From Primorskyibacter aestuariivivens (GTDB lineage: Bacteria > Pseudomonadota > Alphaproteobacteria > Rhodobacterales > Rhodobacteraceae), in contig NZ_JAQIOZ010000025.1 of the NCBI RefSeq assembly GCF_028023675.1, forward strand, positions 1 to 63,233: a stretch of 63,233 nucleotides of DNA, in the 5' to 3' direction. Numbering within the stretch: position 1 is the first letter of the stretch; every line of letters starts with the position of its first letter. Position numbers and translations under genes: made by a program. The notes under the pieces were generated by a model. It was given only the letters and a program-made list of their open reading frames with translations, was not told where the DNA came from and did not search any database. This document shows positions 1 to 6,534 of the stretch, piece by piece.

Positions 1-34
1 CCAAATCAATGCCGATGATTGTAACCTCGTTCAT
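1..34 (-). CDS. IS110-family transposase, N-terminal fragment at window edge
   Basis: Only the first 11 codons are present. The start ATG (34 to 32 on the minus strand) follows a strong GGAGGAGG ribosome-binding site. The peptide MNEVTIIGIDL is the beta-strand carrying the first catalytic Asp (GIDL) of IS110 transposases. The rest lies outside the window. The family call rests on this short signature, so it is likely but not certain. Confidence 0.65.
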   Translation of the reverse strand, partial: MNEVTIIGIDL

Positions 35-114
35 GGATACCTCCTCCATTCTGGTGCTTTGAACGTCACCATATTGGCACATCGCGATGCCGTTGCGGGG
101 TGAGGTATCCACAC
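1..114 (-). mobile_element. IS110-family insertion sequence, partial (left copy, reads out of window)
   Basis: These 114 bases are the exact reverse complement of the last 114 bases of the window. They contain the start codon, the ribosome-binding site GGAGGAGG and the upstream non-coding end of a transposase gene that reads leftward out of the window. The first residues (MNEVTIIGIDL) match the N-terminus of IS110/IS1111-type DEDD transposases. The homology stops between positions 114 and 115, which should be the element boundary; IS110 elements usually lack terminal inverted repeats, and none is seen. The element sits inside a Tn3-type transposase gene, whose reading frame begins right next to the boundary. 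Confidence 0.8.
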
Positions 115-116
115 CA

Positions 117-370
117 TCAGTAGATGATGATTGCCGCGAGCTGATTGGGGCCCGCCATGTGGTAGTGCTGGCCCTCGGCGGTGCGATCCCTGATTTCACC
201 CTGGCGCCCGATGCGCAGGGCGTTTTTCAAGGCGTGGTGTGCCTCGCCCTTGTTCAACCCGACCTGAGCCCGACGCTGCATGTCGGCGTCGAGTAACCAC
301 TCGATGATGAACAGCGTGCGCTCGATGCGGCCGATTTCTCGGAGCGCCACGGCCAGTTCATGCTGGCGGG
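117..370 (-). pseudogene. Tn3-family transposase, C-terminal remnant
   Basis: The minus-strand frame has the conserved C-terminal block of Tn3-family TnpA: RIERTLFIIEWLLD, then GLNKGEAHHALKNALR, then GEIRDRTAEGQHY and LAAIIIY. In an intact gene this is followed by WNT and a few more residues. Here the frame is cut by the IS110 element after AAIIIY. At the other side homology fades near position 370 and an in-frame stop lies about 15 bases further. Only about 80 of the usual roughly 1,000 residues remain, so it is non-functional. It shows that a Tn3-type transposon was once here and was broken in at least two steps. Confidence 0.8.
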
Positions 371-561
371 GACAGAGTGTTTATCTTACGGGACATTGAC
401 CTCTGGGCAAATGAGCCTGTTTTAACTTTTGACTTCCCACATTCCGGCAAACCCACCGAAAACGCCAGCATCCAATCCATCAGATTATCATGCGCAATAT
501 ATATGCGTATGATTGACGCGCATTTTCTCGAGTGATATCCTCGCTTCAGGAGGCTTGGCCT

Positions 562-792
562 ATGAATTCTCAACCACGAAAACCTACAAACCTGTCTATG
601 GATATCGCTTTGCTCACAGAAGCCAAGGCGCTGAAGGTGAACTTGTCTCGCGCAGCAGAAGAGGGGGTTCGACATGCAGTTGCAGCCGCCAAAGCAGAGC
701 AATGGAAAGCTGAGAATGCCGCCGCCCTTCGGAGCTCCAACTCCTACGTTGAGAAGCATGGCCTGCCGCTTGATGAGTTCCGCCAGTTCTGA
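562..792 (+). CDS. ccdA: CcdA-family antitoxin (first ccdAB pair)
   Basis: A 76-residue protein with the CcdA layout: a short ribbon-helix-helix-like N-terminal DNA-binding half (LSMDIALLTEAKALKVNLSR) and a C-terminal toxin-binding half (EQWKAENAAALRSSNSYVEKHGLPL followed by the family's ending, a short F-R-Q-F tail). The start at 562 is chosen because AGGAGG lies 8 bases upstream; an earlier in-frame start at 532 has no such site. The stop codon overlaps the ATG of the CcdB gene by one base, the usual antitoxin-first translational coupling. AT-rich sequence at about 490-520 upstream probably holds the autoregulated promoter. A second, diverged ccdAB pair lies at 60876-61403. Confidence 0.85.
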   Translation: MNSQPRKPTNLSMDIALLTEAKALKVNLSRAAEEGVRHAVAAAKAEQWKAENAAALRSSNSYVEKHGLPLDEFRQF

Positions 793-1091
793 TGGCCAAG
801 TATGACGTGTTTCCCAATCCATCAGGAGACGGCTTTCTGTTGGACGTGCAAACCGATCTACTAAGCGATTTGAATACGCGTGTTGTTGTACCGTTGCTGC
901 CAAGTTCCCGTTCGCCGAAACCTGCGACGAGGCTAAATCCGACCTTCGTGATAAGCGGGGAACCTGTCGTCATGGTAACGCAGTTCATGGCTGCAGTCCC
1001 GGCAGGGATTCTCAAGTCCTCGGTCGGAAAGCTTGATGAGGATTTTGAAAAAATCACAATAGCCGTCGACATGCTTATGCAAGGCTTTTGA
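792..1091 (+). CDS. ccdB: CcdB-family toxin (gyrase poison)
   Basis: A 99-residue protein of normal CcdB length. It has the family pattern: an N-terminal strand starting MAKYDVFPN, the LLDVQTDLLSDLNTRVVVPL block, a MVTQFMAAVP segment and a C-terminal helix (DFEKITIAVDMLMQGF) with the conserved final Gly-Phe. In the known family the C-terminal residues insert into DNA gyrase. It is co-translated with the antitoxin upstream and is expected to act as a post-segregational killing module of the element. It shares only part of its sequence with the second CcdB copy at 60876, so both pairs may be independently active. Confidence 0.85.
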   Translation: MAKYDVFPNPSGDGFLLDVQTDLLSDLNTRVVVPLLPSSRSPKPATRLNPTFVISGEPVVMVTQFMAAVPAGILKSSVGKLDEDFEKITIAVDMLMQGF

Positions 1092-1294
1092 CCCAATAAC
1101 GACAAGCATCCGACGTCCCTCGTCGAGCAAGATCACCTTTCTCAGTGTAAGGCATTGCTTAGCTCGGCGACAGGATAAAGCGTATGTGGGGTCCATTGCG
1201 GGAGGGCATCGCCAACTTGTTTGTAGTCTCGTGGCTGTCTAAACGTTTCTGATGAGTACTCCATCCACCATGCCCCGCCTGAAAGGTTACCGCT
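1092..1294. other. Intergenic stretch between ccdB and the MITE
   Basis: No gene could be assigned. On the minus strand about 50 codons are open up to the edge of the MITE (ending at 1142, containing GGAWWMEYSSETF). This looks protein-like and may be a C-terminal remnant, but no family is recognised and no start codon belongs to it outside the MITE. Confidence 0.3.
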
Positions 1295-1641
1295 TGTCGC
1301 GTTGCCCTTAAATCTGAGACGAGACGCTTTCGGCATCGAGTTTTGCCCTTAATTGCGAGATTCGGCTGTCATGGGGCCTTTGCTTCTCGCCCGCCTTTGT
1401 GCAATGTGACCAACTGCGGCAAGCAGACGTGGCACCGCAGCCCTACGCTCCTCCTCAGCACCGAAGGCAACCGAGTCTTCGCCATCATTTTCCATCGACA
1501 TTTGCAGCACAAGTCTTTGACCCCTGTCTCAGGTTTAAGGGCAAAAATATCGGAATTAAGGGCAAAATCTCATATTTAAGGGCAAAGCACTGCCGTTGAT
1601 TTCCTTGAATTTCCCATCTCACAATTAAGGGCTACGCGACA
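1295..1641 (+). mobile_element. MITE-like 347-bp element, copy 1
   Basis: The element is identical over 347 bp to 60396-60742 in the same orientation. Both copies start TGTCGCGTTGCCCTTAA and end with the inverse TTAAGGGCTACGCGACA, giving 17-bp terminal inverted repeats with one mismatch. The GCCCTTAA unit recurs inside both ends: twice on the left, four times on the right counting the end itself. It encodes no recognisable transposase; its two short reading frames look like chance. Multiple end-proximal repeats with TG...CA termini are typical of elements moved by Mu/Tn7/IS21-like transposases, so it is probably a non-autonomous derivative of such an element. No target duplication is visible at either copy. 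Confidence 0.85.
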
Positions 1642-1736
1642 TCATCTTTGACTACCTGATAGCAAGAGCAGATACGATCAAACACCCTGACGCCTATTTT
1701 GAAAGGGTCCTACGCACACAACTTGCTCCCACATGA
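1641..1736 (+). pseudogene. C-terminal gene remnant cut by the MITE
   Basis: Starting at the right edge of the MITE, 31 codons are open and end with TGA at 1734-1736. The peptide (DYLIARADTIKHPDAYFERV and a few more) looks like real protein and ends normally. It has no start codon, so it is the tail of a gene whose front is missing. The P-x-AYF pattern is reminiscent of C-termini of some plasmid replication initiators, but this is a weak resemblance and not a firm assignment. Confidence 0.3.
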
Positions 1737-1849
1737 ACTTCTTGACCGCGGTCAAGAACCACCGTGATAGGGAAAGGAGTGTTGGTTTGAGGGTGACCGG
1801 AAGTGAGATCGGAAGAGTGGCTTCCGACGCCCGTCGTGGAGAATATCTG

Positions 1850-2791
1850 ATGACCAAAGCTGCCCAGATAATCACCCTGTCCCGGTCCCTCGATATCCCT
1901 TTCGACAAACTGATGTTGAGGCAGTCCAACGTGCGGCGTATCAAGGCCGGCGTGTCCGTCGAGGACCTGGCCGAAGACATCGCTCGCCGCAGCCTCATGC
2001 AGAGCCTGAGCGTGCGGCCCGTGTTGGCTGACGATGGTACCGAGACCGGCAAGTTCGAGATCCCAACCGGGGGCCGCCGGTTCCTAGCATTGTCCTTGCT
2101 GGTGAAGCAGAAGCGGTTGGCGAAGACCACGCCCATTTCCTGCATCGTGCGGGGTTCGAGATTCTGGCCGAGGACGATTGCCTTGCGGAAAACATGCAGC
2201 GCGTCACTCTGCACCCGTTCTACCAGTTCCGCGCGTTTGTGTCTCTGCCTGACAAGGGTCAGACCGATGCTGCATGACCTCTTCCAGGGCGATGGCGACA
2301 GTTCGCTCGAGGACCCTGCCTTGCTCGATCGGCTGGTGACGGAAAAACTCCAGGCCGAGGCTGAGACGGTTGCGGTTGAGGGCTGGAAGTGGATCGAGGT
2401 CGCAGTCGACCTGCCCTACGGCTACAGCCACGGCATGCGGTCCTTGTCCTGCGATCCGGCACCTATGACGGATGAAGAGGAAGCGGTTCATACCAAACGG
2501 CTCTCCGAGTATCAGGCGCTGGAAGAAGAACACGCGGGACAGGATGAGACCCCCGCCGAGATTGATAAGCGGCTTCGCGTGTCGGAAGCGGAGATGGAAA
2601 AGATCGAGGCCCTGCCGTTAGTCTTCAATCCGACAGACATCAGGCGGGCAGGGGCGTTCGTCACGCTCGATCGCTACGGCGCGCTGGCAGTCTATCGCGG
2701 CTACGACCATCTGACCTCGGCCGAGTCCATCGAGAACGGCATCACCGCCAATGTGTACATCTACGCTGAGACCGTGCAGCGGTTCGGATGA
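1850..2791 (+). pseudogene. ParB/Spo0J-like partition protein, decayed
   Basis: The start at 1850 opens a ParB-like N-terminus: LMLRQSNVRRIKAGVSVEDL, then the nuclease-fold motif TGGRRFLALSLL. After SCIVR near 2150 the proper sequence shifts to another frame (EDDCLAENMQRVTLHPFYQF, the usual ParB box), which then stops at 2276. The continuing frame resumes with a far C-terminal ParB-type segment (LEDPALLDRLVTEKL, then EGWKWIEVAVDLPYGYSHGM). So there is one frameshift and one internal deletion that removed the middle of the protein including the helix-turn-helix. An intact large ParB-like gene of a different subtype lies at 6535-8517, so loss of this one may be tolerated. Confidence 0.75.
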
Positions 2792-2817
2792 CACATGGGA
2801 GGGCTCAACCCATCTCT

Positions 2818-2850
2818 TGCAGAATATCCGGAATTTATGTATATTCTGCA
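2818..2850. promoter_or_regulatory. Operator of the Phd/PemK-like toxin-antitoxin pair
   Basis: A perfect 10-bp inverted repeat, TGCAGAATAT at 2818-2827 and ATATTCTGCA at 2841-2850, separated by 13 bases. It ends only 3 bases before the antitoxin start at 2854. The AT-rich spacer may hold a -10 region. Antitoxins of this type usually repress their own operon through such a palindrome. Confidence 0.7.
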
Positions 2851-2853
2851 CGA

Positions 2854-3123
2854 ATGGAGACCCAGATCATGCAAGAGCTTCCCGAGTTCAAGGCGGCCGA
2901 CCTAACGCGGCACACCAGTGACCTGTTCGACGCGGCCATTCGGTCGCCGATTGCGATCACCAAGCACCGCAAGCCTAAATTCGTGCTGATGAGCATGGAT
3001 CAGTATCAGCAACTCACCCGGGGGGCTACGCAGCAGGCTCATATGGTTGACGAGATGCCCGAGGATCTCAAGGCGCTGATGATAGAAGGACTCGAGCGGG
3101 ACTTGACGCAGTCTGATGACTAA
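2854..3123 (+). CDS. Phd/YefM-family antitoxin
   Basis: An 89-residue protein. The core EFKAADLTRHTSDLFDAAIR, followed by SPIAITKHRKPKFVLMSMDQ and YQQL, is the Phd/YefM DNA-binding fold with its conserved ITKH-x-KP-x-FVLM strand. The acidic C-terminus (MPEDLKALMIEGLERDLTQS) should neutralise the toxin. The start at 2854 lies just behind the operator palindrome; ATG at 2869 is an alternative. The stop overlaps the next gene by 8 bases, which indicates translational coupling with the toxin. Confidence 0.85.
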   Translation: METQIMQELPEFKAADLTRHTSDLFDAAIRSPIAITKHRKPKFVLMSMDQYQQLTRGATQQAHMVDEMPEDLKALMIEGLERDLTQSDD

Positions 3124-3532
3124 GCCGAGTGCTGGAGAGGTTTTCCGCTATCCGTTCTTGTGGAAACGCGAACAGATGGCCGGTGAGACCGAGGGCCGCA
3201 AGACGCGGCCTGTTTGTATCGCCGTCACTGTCGCCAAGTCCGATAGCGAGACCGTGGTGTTCATCCTGCCGATCACCACGCAGCCGCCCTTGCCATCGCG
3301 CAAGTTCATCGAGGTGCCCCAGATCGAGTCGCAGCGCGTGGGGTTGGAAACCCATGTTCGCAAATGGGTCATGCTGGACGAGATCAACACCGATATTCTG
3401 GAGCGGTCCTATGTCTGGGAGGACCGCACGCCCATCGGCACATTCAGCTCAGTCTTCACATCCAAAATCCAGTCCAGCCTGATCGCGCTTGCCAGGTCGG
3501 GCGGGGCATCCGTTGTCGATCGGCTGAAGTAA
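3116..3532 (+). CDS. Putative PemK/MazF-like toxin partner of the Phd antitoxin
   Basis: A 138-residue protein overlapping the Phd-family antitoxin by 8 bases. Its beginning, GEVFRYPFLWKREQ then EGRKTRPVCIAVTV, and the following VVFILPITTQPP resemble the first strands of the PemK/MazF ribonuclease fold (GDI...KRPALVL...ITS). The middle contains KWVMLDEINTDIL. Length is somewhat above typical MazF (about 110 residues). The position right after a Phd antitoxin supports the toxin role; the precise fold is inferred, since Phd-type antitoxins also pair with Doc or RelE toxins, whose motifs are absent here. Confidence 0.65.
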   Translation: MTKPSAGEVFRYPFLWKREQMAGETEGRKTRPVCIAVTVAKSDSETVVFILPITTQPPLPSRKFIEVPQIESQRVGLETHVRKWVMLDEINTDILERSYVWEDRTPIGTFSSVFTSKIQSSLIALARSGGASVVDRLK

Positions 3533-3560
3533 TCTCGATCACCGCAGGGTCTGCCCAGCT

Positions 3561-3857
3561 TCACTTGTTCCCGTCGATCCACTTCGACATCAGCCCCTTG
3601 TCGCGGAAACACTCATCCGGGACGGCGCGGCGTTTGATCCGGGCGAGGCGCTCGGCGAAGGCGACCTGTTTGGACGAGGGCAGGCTGTCCAGCGCTGTCG
3701 AGGGTGTGAGCTTGGCTTGTGCGTCGATCCAGGCGCTCAGCGACCGCCGATCTTGCTGAACCTCCCACGGCAGAAGCGTCTGGTTGCGCAGGGCCAGCGC
3801 GCGCGCATAGGCGATCTGCTTTGGCGTCGCGGGCAGGGCGTAAGTGGTGCTTTCCAT
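3561..3857 (-). CDS. Hypothetical protein with two copies of a 40-residue repeat
   Basis: A 98-residue protein built from two similar units. Unit one is PATPKQIAYARALALRNQ with a tail ending SLSAWIDAQ; unit two is LPSSKQVAFAERLARIKR with a tail ending LMSKWIDGNK. The shared pattern (S/T)-x-KQ-(I/V)-A-(Y/F)-A-x-x-LA, then a charged stretch, then a W-I-D end, looks like a small helical module. The function is unknown. It is convergent with the toxin gene to its left, and it has its own promoter space at 3860-3900, where sequence is AT-rich. Confidence 0.7.
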   Translation of the reverse strand: MESTTYALPATPKQIAYARALALRNQTLLPWEVQQDRRSLSAWIDAQAKLTPSTALDSLPSSKQVAFAERLARIKRRAVPDECFRDKGLMSKWIDGNK

Positions 3858-4224
3858 GGGGGATCTCCCTTCTTAGCGTGGTTCTTAAAATAGAACATAA
3901 CAGGAACAAAATCAAGCCACCTCCGGAAATCATGGGGTTTGAGAAGAAGAGGAGGGCCGGGGAGGGTCAGGCCTGAGGGTGTCGGAGAGAGGGTGCCCGA
4001 AAGAGGGTTGAACCGGCCTGATCCTGTTCCTCATCGGGGTCTGATGCCGGAAAGTGCAGGATCCTAGGTTCTCATGAGCTTCGCATTTAACATTCTCCGG
4101 CATCAGATCCCTAAAGAGTGAAAGTGTTCTTTGGGTTTTGTGACTGACGGATGAGGGCCTTTGGGGTCCCTCAGATGGGTCCGGGCCGGATTCCGGTCTG
4201 CCGTTCCTGATGAAGGGCATTCCC
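3858..4224. other. Intergenic stretch with a long-range inverted repeat
   Basis: No gene is assigned. It contains a perfect 12-bp inverted repeat, TCTGATGCCGGA at 4040-4051 and TCCGGCATCAGA at 4096-4107, with a 44-base loop. The arms could form a transcript hairpin or a binding site between the minus-strand repeat protein and the plus-strand backbone operon. The part nearest 3900 is AT-rich and probably the promoter of the minus-strand gene. Confidence 0.45.
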
Positions 4225-4695
4225 ATGCAAATAGGTGTCTTGCGCGTGTTGCGCGCGAACGCTGCCTCGTGGTGGCGACACAAGGGACTACGCCGAACCG
4301 GCCAGACGGGGCAGGCACAACGGCTCGAGCGCGAGACCGTCCTGTGTGATCTCGGGTATTTGAAGCAGGCCGCGTCATTGCCAAACGCGCATGTGATCTG
4401 CGGAGAGGGCGGGACATTCATCCACCTCGGCTGGACCACCGTGTCGAGTTTCGCGCCGATCGAGCGCTTTCCCTTGGCCACTCTTGCGGTCTCACGTGGC
4501 ACCCCGTTCATCGATATCCGACCCGTCACCGATGTCATCGCCTTCGCGAACCTGCCGCGTGTGGCGCGGGACGGATCGGTCGACCCTGACTCTTCGGGTC
4601 CCGGCAAGTCCGTGTCGCTGACCACCTACATCGACATGGTCGAAGCCCTCGGTGCCAGGATCGCCAACGATCCGCGCCCCTGTCGGTCAATCTGA
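4225..4695 (+). CDS. Hypothetical backbone protein
   Basis: A 156-residue reading frame. The start at 4225 is preceded by AAGGG about 7 bases upstream and by the same GGN...TCCCATG context seen before several other backbone genes here (6535, 16000). No family is recognised. A central stretch (NAHVICGEGGTFIHLGWTTV) looks like a compact beta-rich core, and the rest is low in motifs. It ends 40 bases before the ArdC-like gene and is probably co-transcribed with it. Codon use is compatible with coding but competing frames are open, so reality is moderately sure. Confidence 0.5.
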   Translation: MQIGVLRVLRANAASWWRHKGLRRTGQTGQAQRLERETVLCDLGYLKQAASLPNAHVICGEGGTFIHLGWTTVSSFAPIERFPLATLAVSRGTPFIDIRPVTDVIAFANLPRVARDGSVDPDSSGPGKSVSLTTYIDMVEALGARIANDPRPCRSI

Positions 4696-4735
4696 TCCCC
4701 ATTCCCTCTCACCAAAACTCGAAAGGAGGCCAGCC

Positions 4736-5674
4736 ATGGCCCGATCCCGCACGCCCAAATTCGATGCCTCCGAGGTCATCACAAACGAAATCATCCGCAT
4801 CATCGAGCGCGGCGTCCTGCCGTGGCGCAAGCCCTGGACCGCAGGGGGCAGCTCTCGTCCCCTGCGCGTGGGCGGAGAACCCTACCAGGGGGTGAACAAC
4901 TTCCTGCTGACAATGCGGACCGTGATGGCGGGCCACAGCTCTCCCTTCTGGATGACGTTGCCGCAGGCCAATGCGTTGGACGCAAAGGTCCGCAAGGGCG
5001 AGAAATCCTCTGTCGTCGTCTATTACGGTCAAAGCCGGAATGACGCGGGCGGCGAGGACGACCGCAGCGATGGCGATGATCGCTCCGAGGAAGCCCATAT
5101 CTTCCGCTTCCAGAAATCCTATCGCGTGTTCAACGCCTGCCAGATCGAGGGCTTGCCCGACAGTTTCTACCCTGACCCGGAGCCCGTGCCCGAGCATCCG
5201 CCGTCCGAGCCCATCCCGCACATGCAGGCGTTTTTCGATGCCATCGACATCACGACCGTCTTCACAGGAACGGAAGCGTACTACCTGCCGCCCGTGGACA
5301 AGGTTTACATGCCGTCCATCACGCGGTTCCAGGACCCGCGCAATTTCTACGGGGTCTGGGCCCATGAGCTGGCCCATGCCACGAAGGCCCCCCATCGACT
5401 GAACCGTGATTTCGGGTTCTCGAAGTTCGGCAACACGTCCTATGCGCGCGAAGAGATCGTCGCGGAATTGACCTCGGTGTTCCTGGGTCAGACGCTCGGC
5501 TTCACGGCGCATACGCTCGAGATGAATGCCGCCTACCTCCACAACTGGTTGCGCGTTCTGCGCTCGGACAAGGGCGCGATCTTCCGGCACGCCGCGGACG
5601 CGCAGCGCGCCTGCGACTATCTGATCGCCAGATCGGAGACGGGCAGGGCAGGGCGCAGTGCCGAGGCCGCCTGA
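4736..5674 (+). CDS. ArdC-like antirestriction protein with zincin metallopeptidase domain
   Basis: A 312-residue protein of two parts. Residues 1-130 form the ArdC N-terminal ssDNA-binding domain (VITNEIIRIIERGVLPWRKP, later YQGVNNFLLT). The C-terminal part is a zincin-like peptidase with the zinc motif HELAH (in WAHELAHATKAPHRLNR) and the third ligand region REEIVAELTSVFLG. Proteins of this kind coat and protect entering plasmid DNA during conjugation. The start at 4736 has AAAGGAGG 7 bases upstream. It leads the plus-strand backbone cluster, a position expected for a gene expressed early in the recipient. Confidence 0.88.
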   Translation: MARSRTPKFDASEVITNEIIRIIERGVLPWRKPWTAGGSSRPLRVGGEPYQGVNNFLLTMRTVMAGHSSPFWMTLPQANALDAKVRKGEKSSVVVYYGQSRNDAGGEDDRSDGDDRSEEAHIFRFQKSYRVFNACQIEGLPDSFYPDPEPVPEHPPSEPIPHMQAFFDAIDITTVFTGTEAYYLPPVDKVYMPSITRFQDPRNFYGVWAHELAHATKAPHRLNRDFGFSKFGNTSYAREEIVAELTSVFLGQTLGFTAHTLEMNAAYLHNWLRVLRSDKGAIFRHAADAQRACDYLIARSETGRAGRSAEAA

Positions 5675-5697
5675 CCACACGGAGAACGGAGACGCCC

Positions 5698-5907
5698 ATG
5701 TCACGCAAGGAACCCAAGACGCTGCGGGTGGCCTGCTTCGCTGACGGCCGCCGCAAGATCATCACCTTCAAGCGCAGTGCCTATTGGTGGAGCGCGTCCG
5801 AGGGTGCCTATCCACTCTCGGCAGCGCTCGAGACCATCAAGGAACAGGGCGGCTGGATCGAAACCATCCCCAACCCGAATTACAGAGCCAGAGGGCTGTT
5901 CGGGTAG
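5698..5907 (+). CDS. Small conserved-type hypothetical protein
   Basis: A 69-residue protein starting 23 bases after the ArdC-like gene, with a purine-rich GGAG site before the ATG. The sequence is basic at the start (KTLRVACFADGRRKIITFKR) and contains aromatic residues (SAYWWSASEGAYPL). No family is recognised. It is likely part of the ArdC transcription unit, closed by the hairpin at 5914-5942. Confidence 0.6.
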   Translation: MSRKEPKTLRVACFADGRRKIITFKRSAYWWSASEGAYPLSAALETIKEQGGWIETIPNPNYRARGLFG

Positions 5908-5913
5908 GGCACC

Positions 5914-5942
5914 TTCTGCTTCGGTCCTTCCGCCAAGCAGAA
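5914..5942 (+). terminator. Hairpin after the ArdC unit
   Basis: A perfect 8-bp inverted repeat, TTCTGCTT at 5914-5921 and AAGCAGAA at 5935-5942, 6 bases after the stop codon at 5907. There is no T-tract, so it may be a transcript-stabilising hairpin or a weak terminator. Confidence 0.45.
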
Positions 5943-5994
5943 AAGTGAAAGCGGGCTTTGGGAAGGGTGTTTCAACTTCTCAAAGGACAGACCC

Positions 5995-6384
5995 ATGACC
6001 TCCGTAGCACAGCCTCTGACAGACCGCCCAGACCCCGCCGTAATCGCCGATCAGAACGATGCCTTCCGCAAGCTCGCCTGCCTCGGGATAGCGCCAGAGG
6101 CGCCCATCCAAGGCCGCATGCATGTCACCCGCTCGCTCATGGAGCCCGGTGACGGCTTCATGGCAGAGGCGGTGAAGGCAACCGGTGAGTTTGCCACATT
6201 CGAGCCCGAGAATGACCCCGAGGGATGGCACGATTTCGGGGCGGTCGAGGTCCGCGGCGAGACCGTGTTCTGGAAAATCGATCTCTATGAGGCGGACTCC
6301 GATTTCCGCTACGGGGCCGAGACCCCGGACAACCCTGCAACAACGATGCGCGTGCTGACCATCATGATGTCGCGCGACTGGTAG
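5995..6384 (+). CDS. DUF3768 domain-containing protein
   Basis: A 129-residue protein with the DUF3768 pattern: an N-terminal NDAFRKLACLG segment, MHVTRSLMEPGDGF, then EPENDPEGWHDFGAVEV, GETVFWKIDLYEADSDFRYG and a C-terminal RVLTIMMSRDW. The family is frequent on alphaproteobacterial conjugative plasmids and has no known function. The start has AAAGGA upstream in the shared leader context. Two hairpins follow its stop codon (6381-6402 and 6419-6456). Confidence 0.85.
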   Translation: MTSVAQPLTDRPDPAVIADQNDAFRKLACLGIAPEAPIQGRMHVTRSLMEPGDGFMAEAVKATGEFATFEPENDPEGWHDFGAVEVRGETVFWKIDLYEADSDFRYGAETPDNPATTMRVLTIMMSRDW

Positions 6385-6402
6385 GGGAGGGGACACCCCT
6401 AC
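6381..6402 (+). terminator. Short hairpin at the DUF3768 stop codon
   Basis: GTAGGGG at 6381-6387 pairs with CCCCTAC at 6396-6402 (7 bp, 8-base loop). The left arm includes the TAG stop codon. It lies directly before a stronger hairpin and may form a tandem terminator with it. Confidence 0.45.
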
Positions 6403-6418
6403 TGACAGCCCAGACGAT

Positions 6419-6456
6419 GAAGGCCCGCTGCCCCTAAAAAGGCAAAGCGGGCCTTC
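6419..6456 (+). terminator. Strong hairpin, probable terminator or attenuator before parB
   Basis: GAAGGCCCGCT at 6419-6429 pairs perfectly with AGCGGGCCTTC at 6446-6456 (11 bp, 16-base loop). The sequence after it (TGTCGTTTT) is only moderately T-rich. It separates DUF3768 from the ParB-like gene, whose start lies 79 bases downstream. Confidence 0.6.
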
Positions 6457-6534
6457 TGTCGTTTTGATCTCCGAACCCGGGGATTGGTCACGCGCGAGCG
6501 CGGGCCGGACCATACCCATCGAAAAGGATATCCC

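Noticed and set aside
1343-1599. Short open frames inside the MITE (78 and 66 codons, also in copy 2)
   Set aside because: Overlap each other, show no transposase features, and lie in a non-coding type of element.
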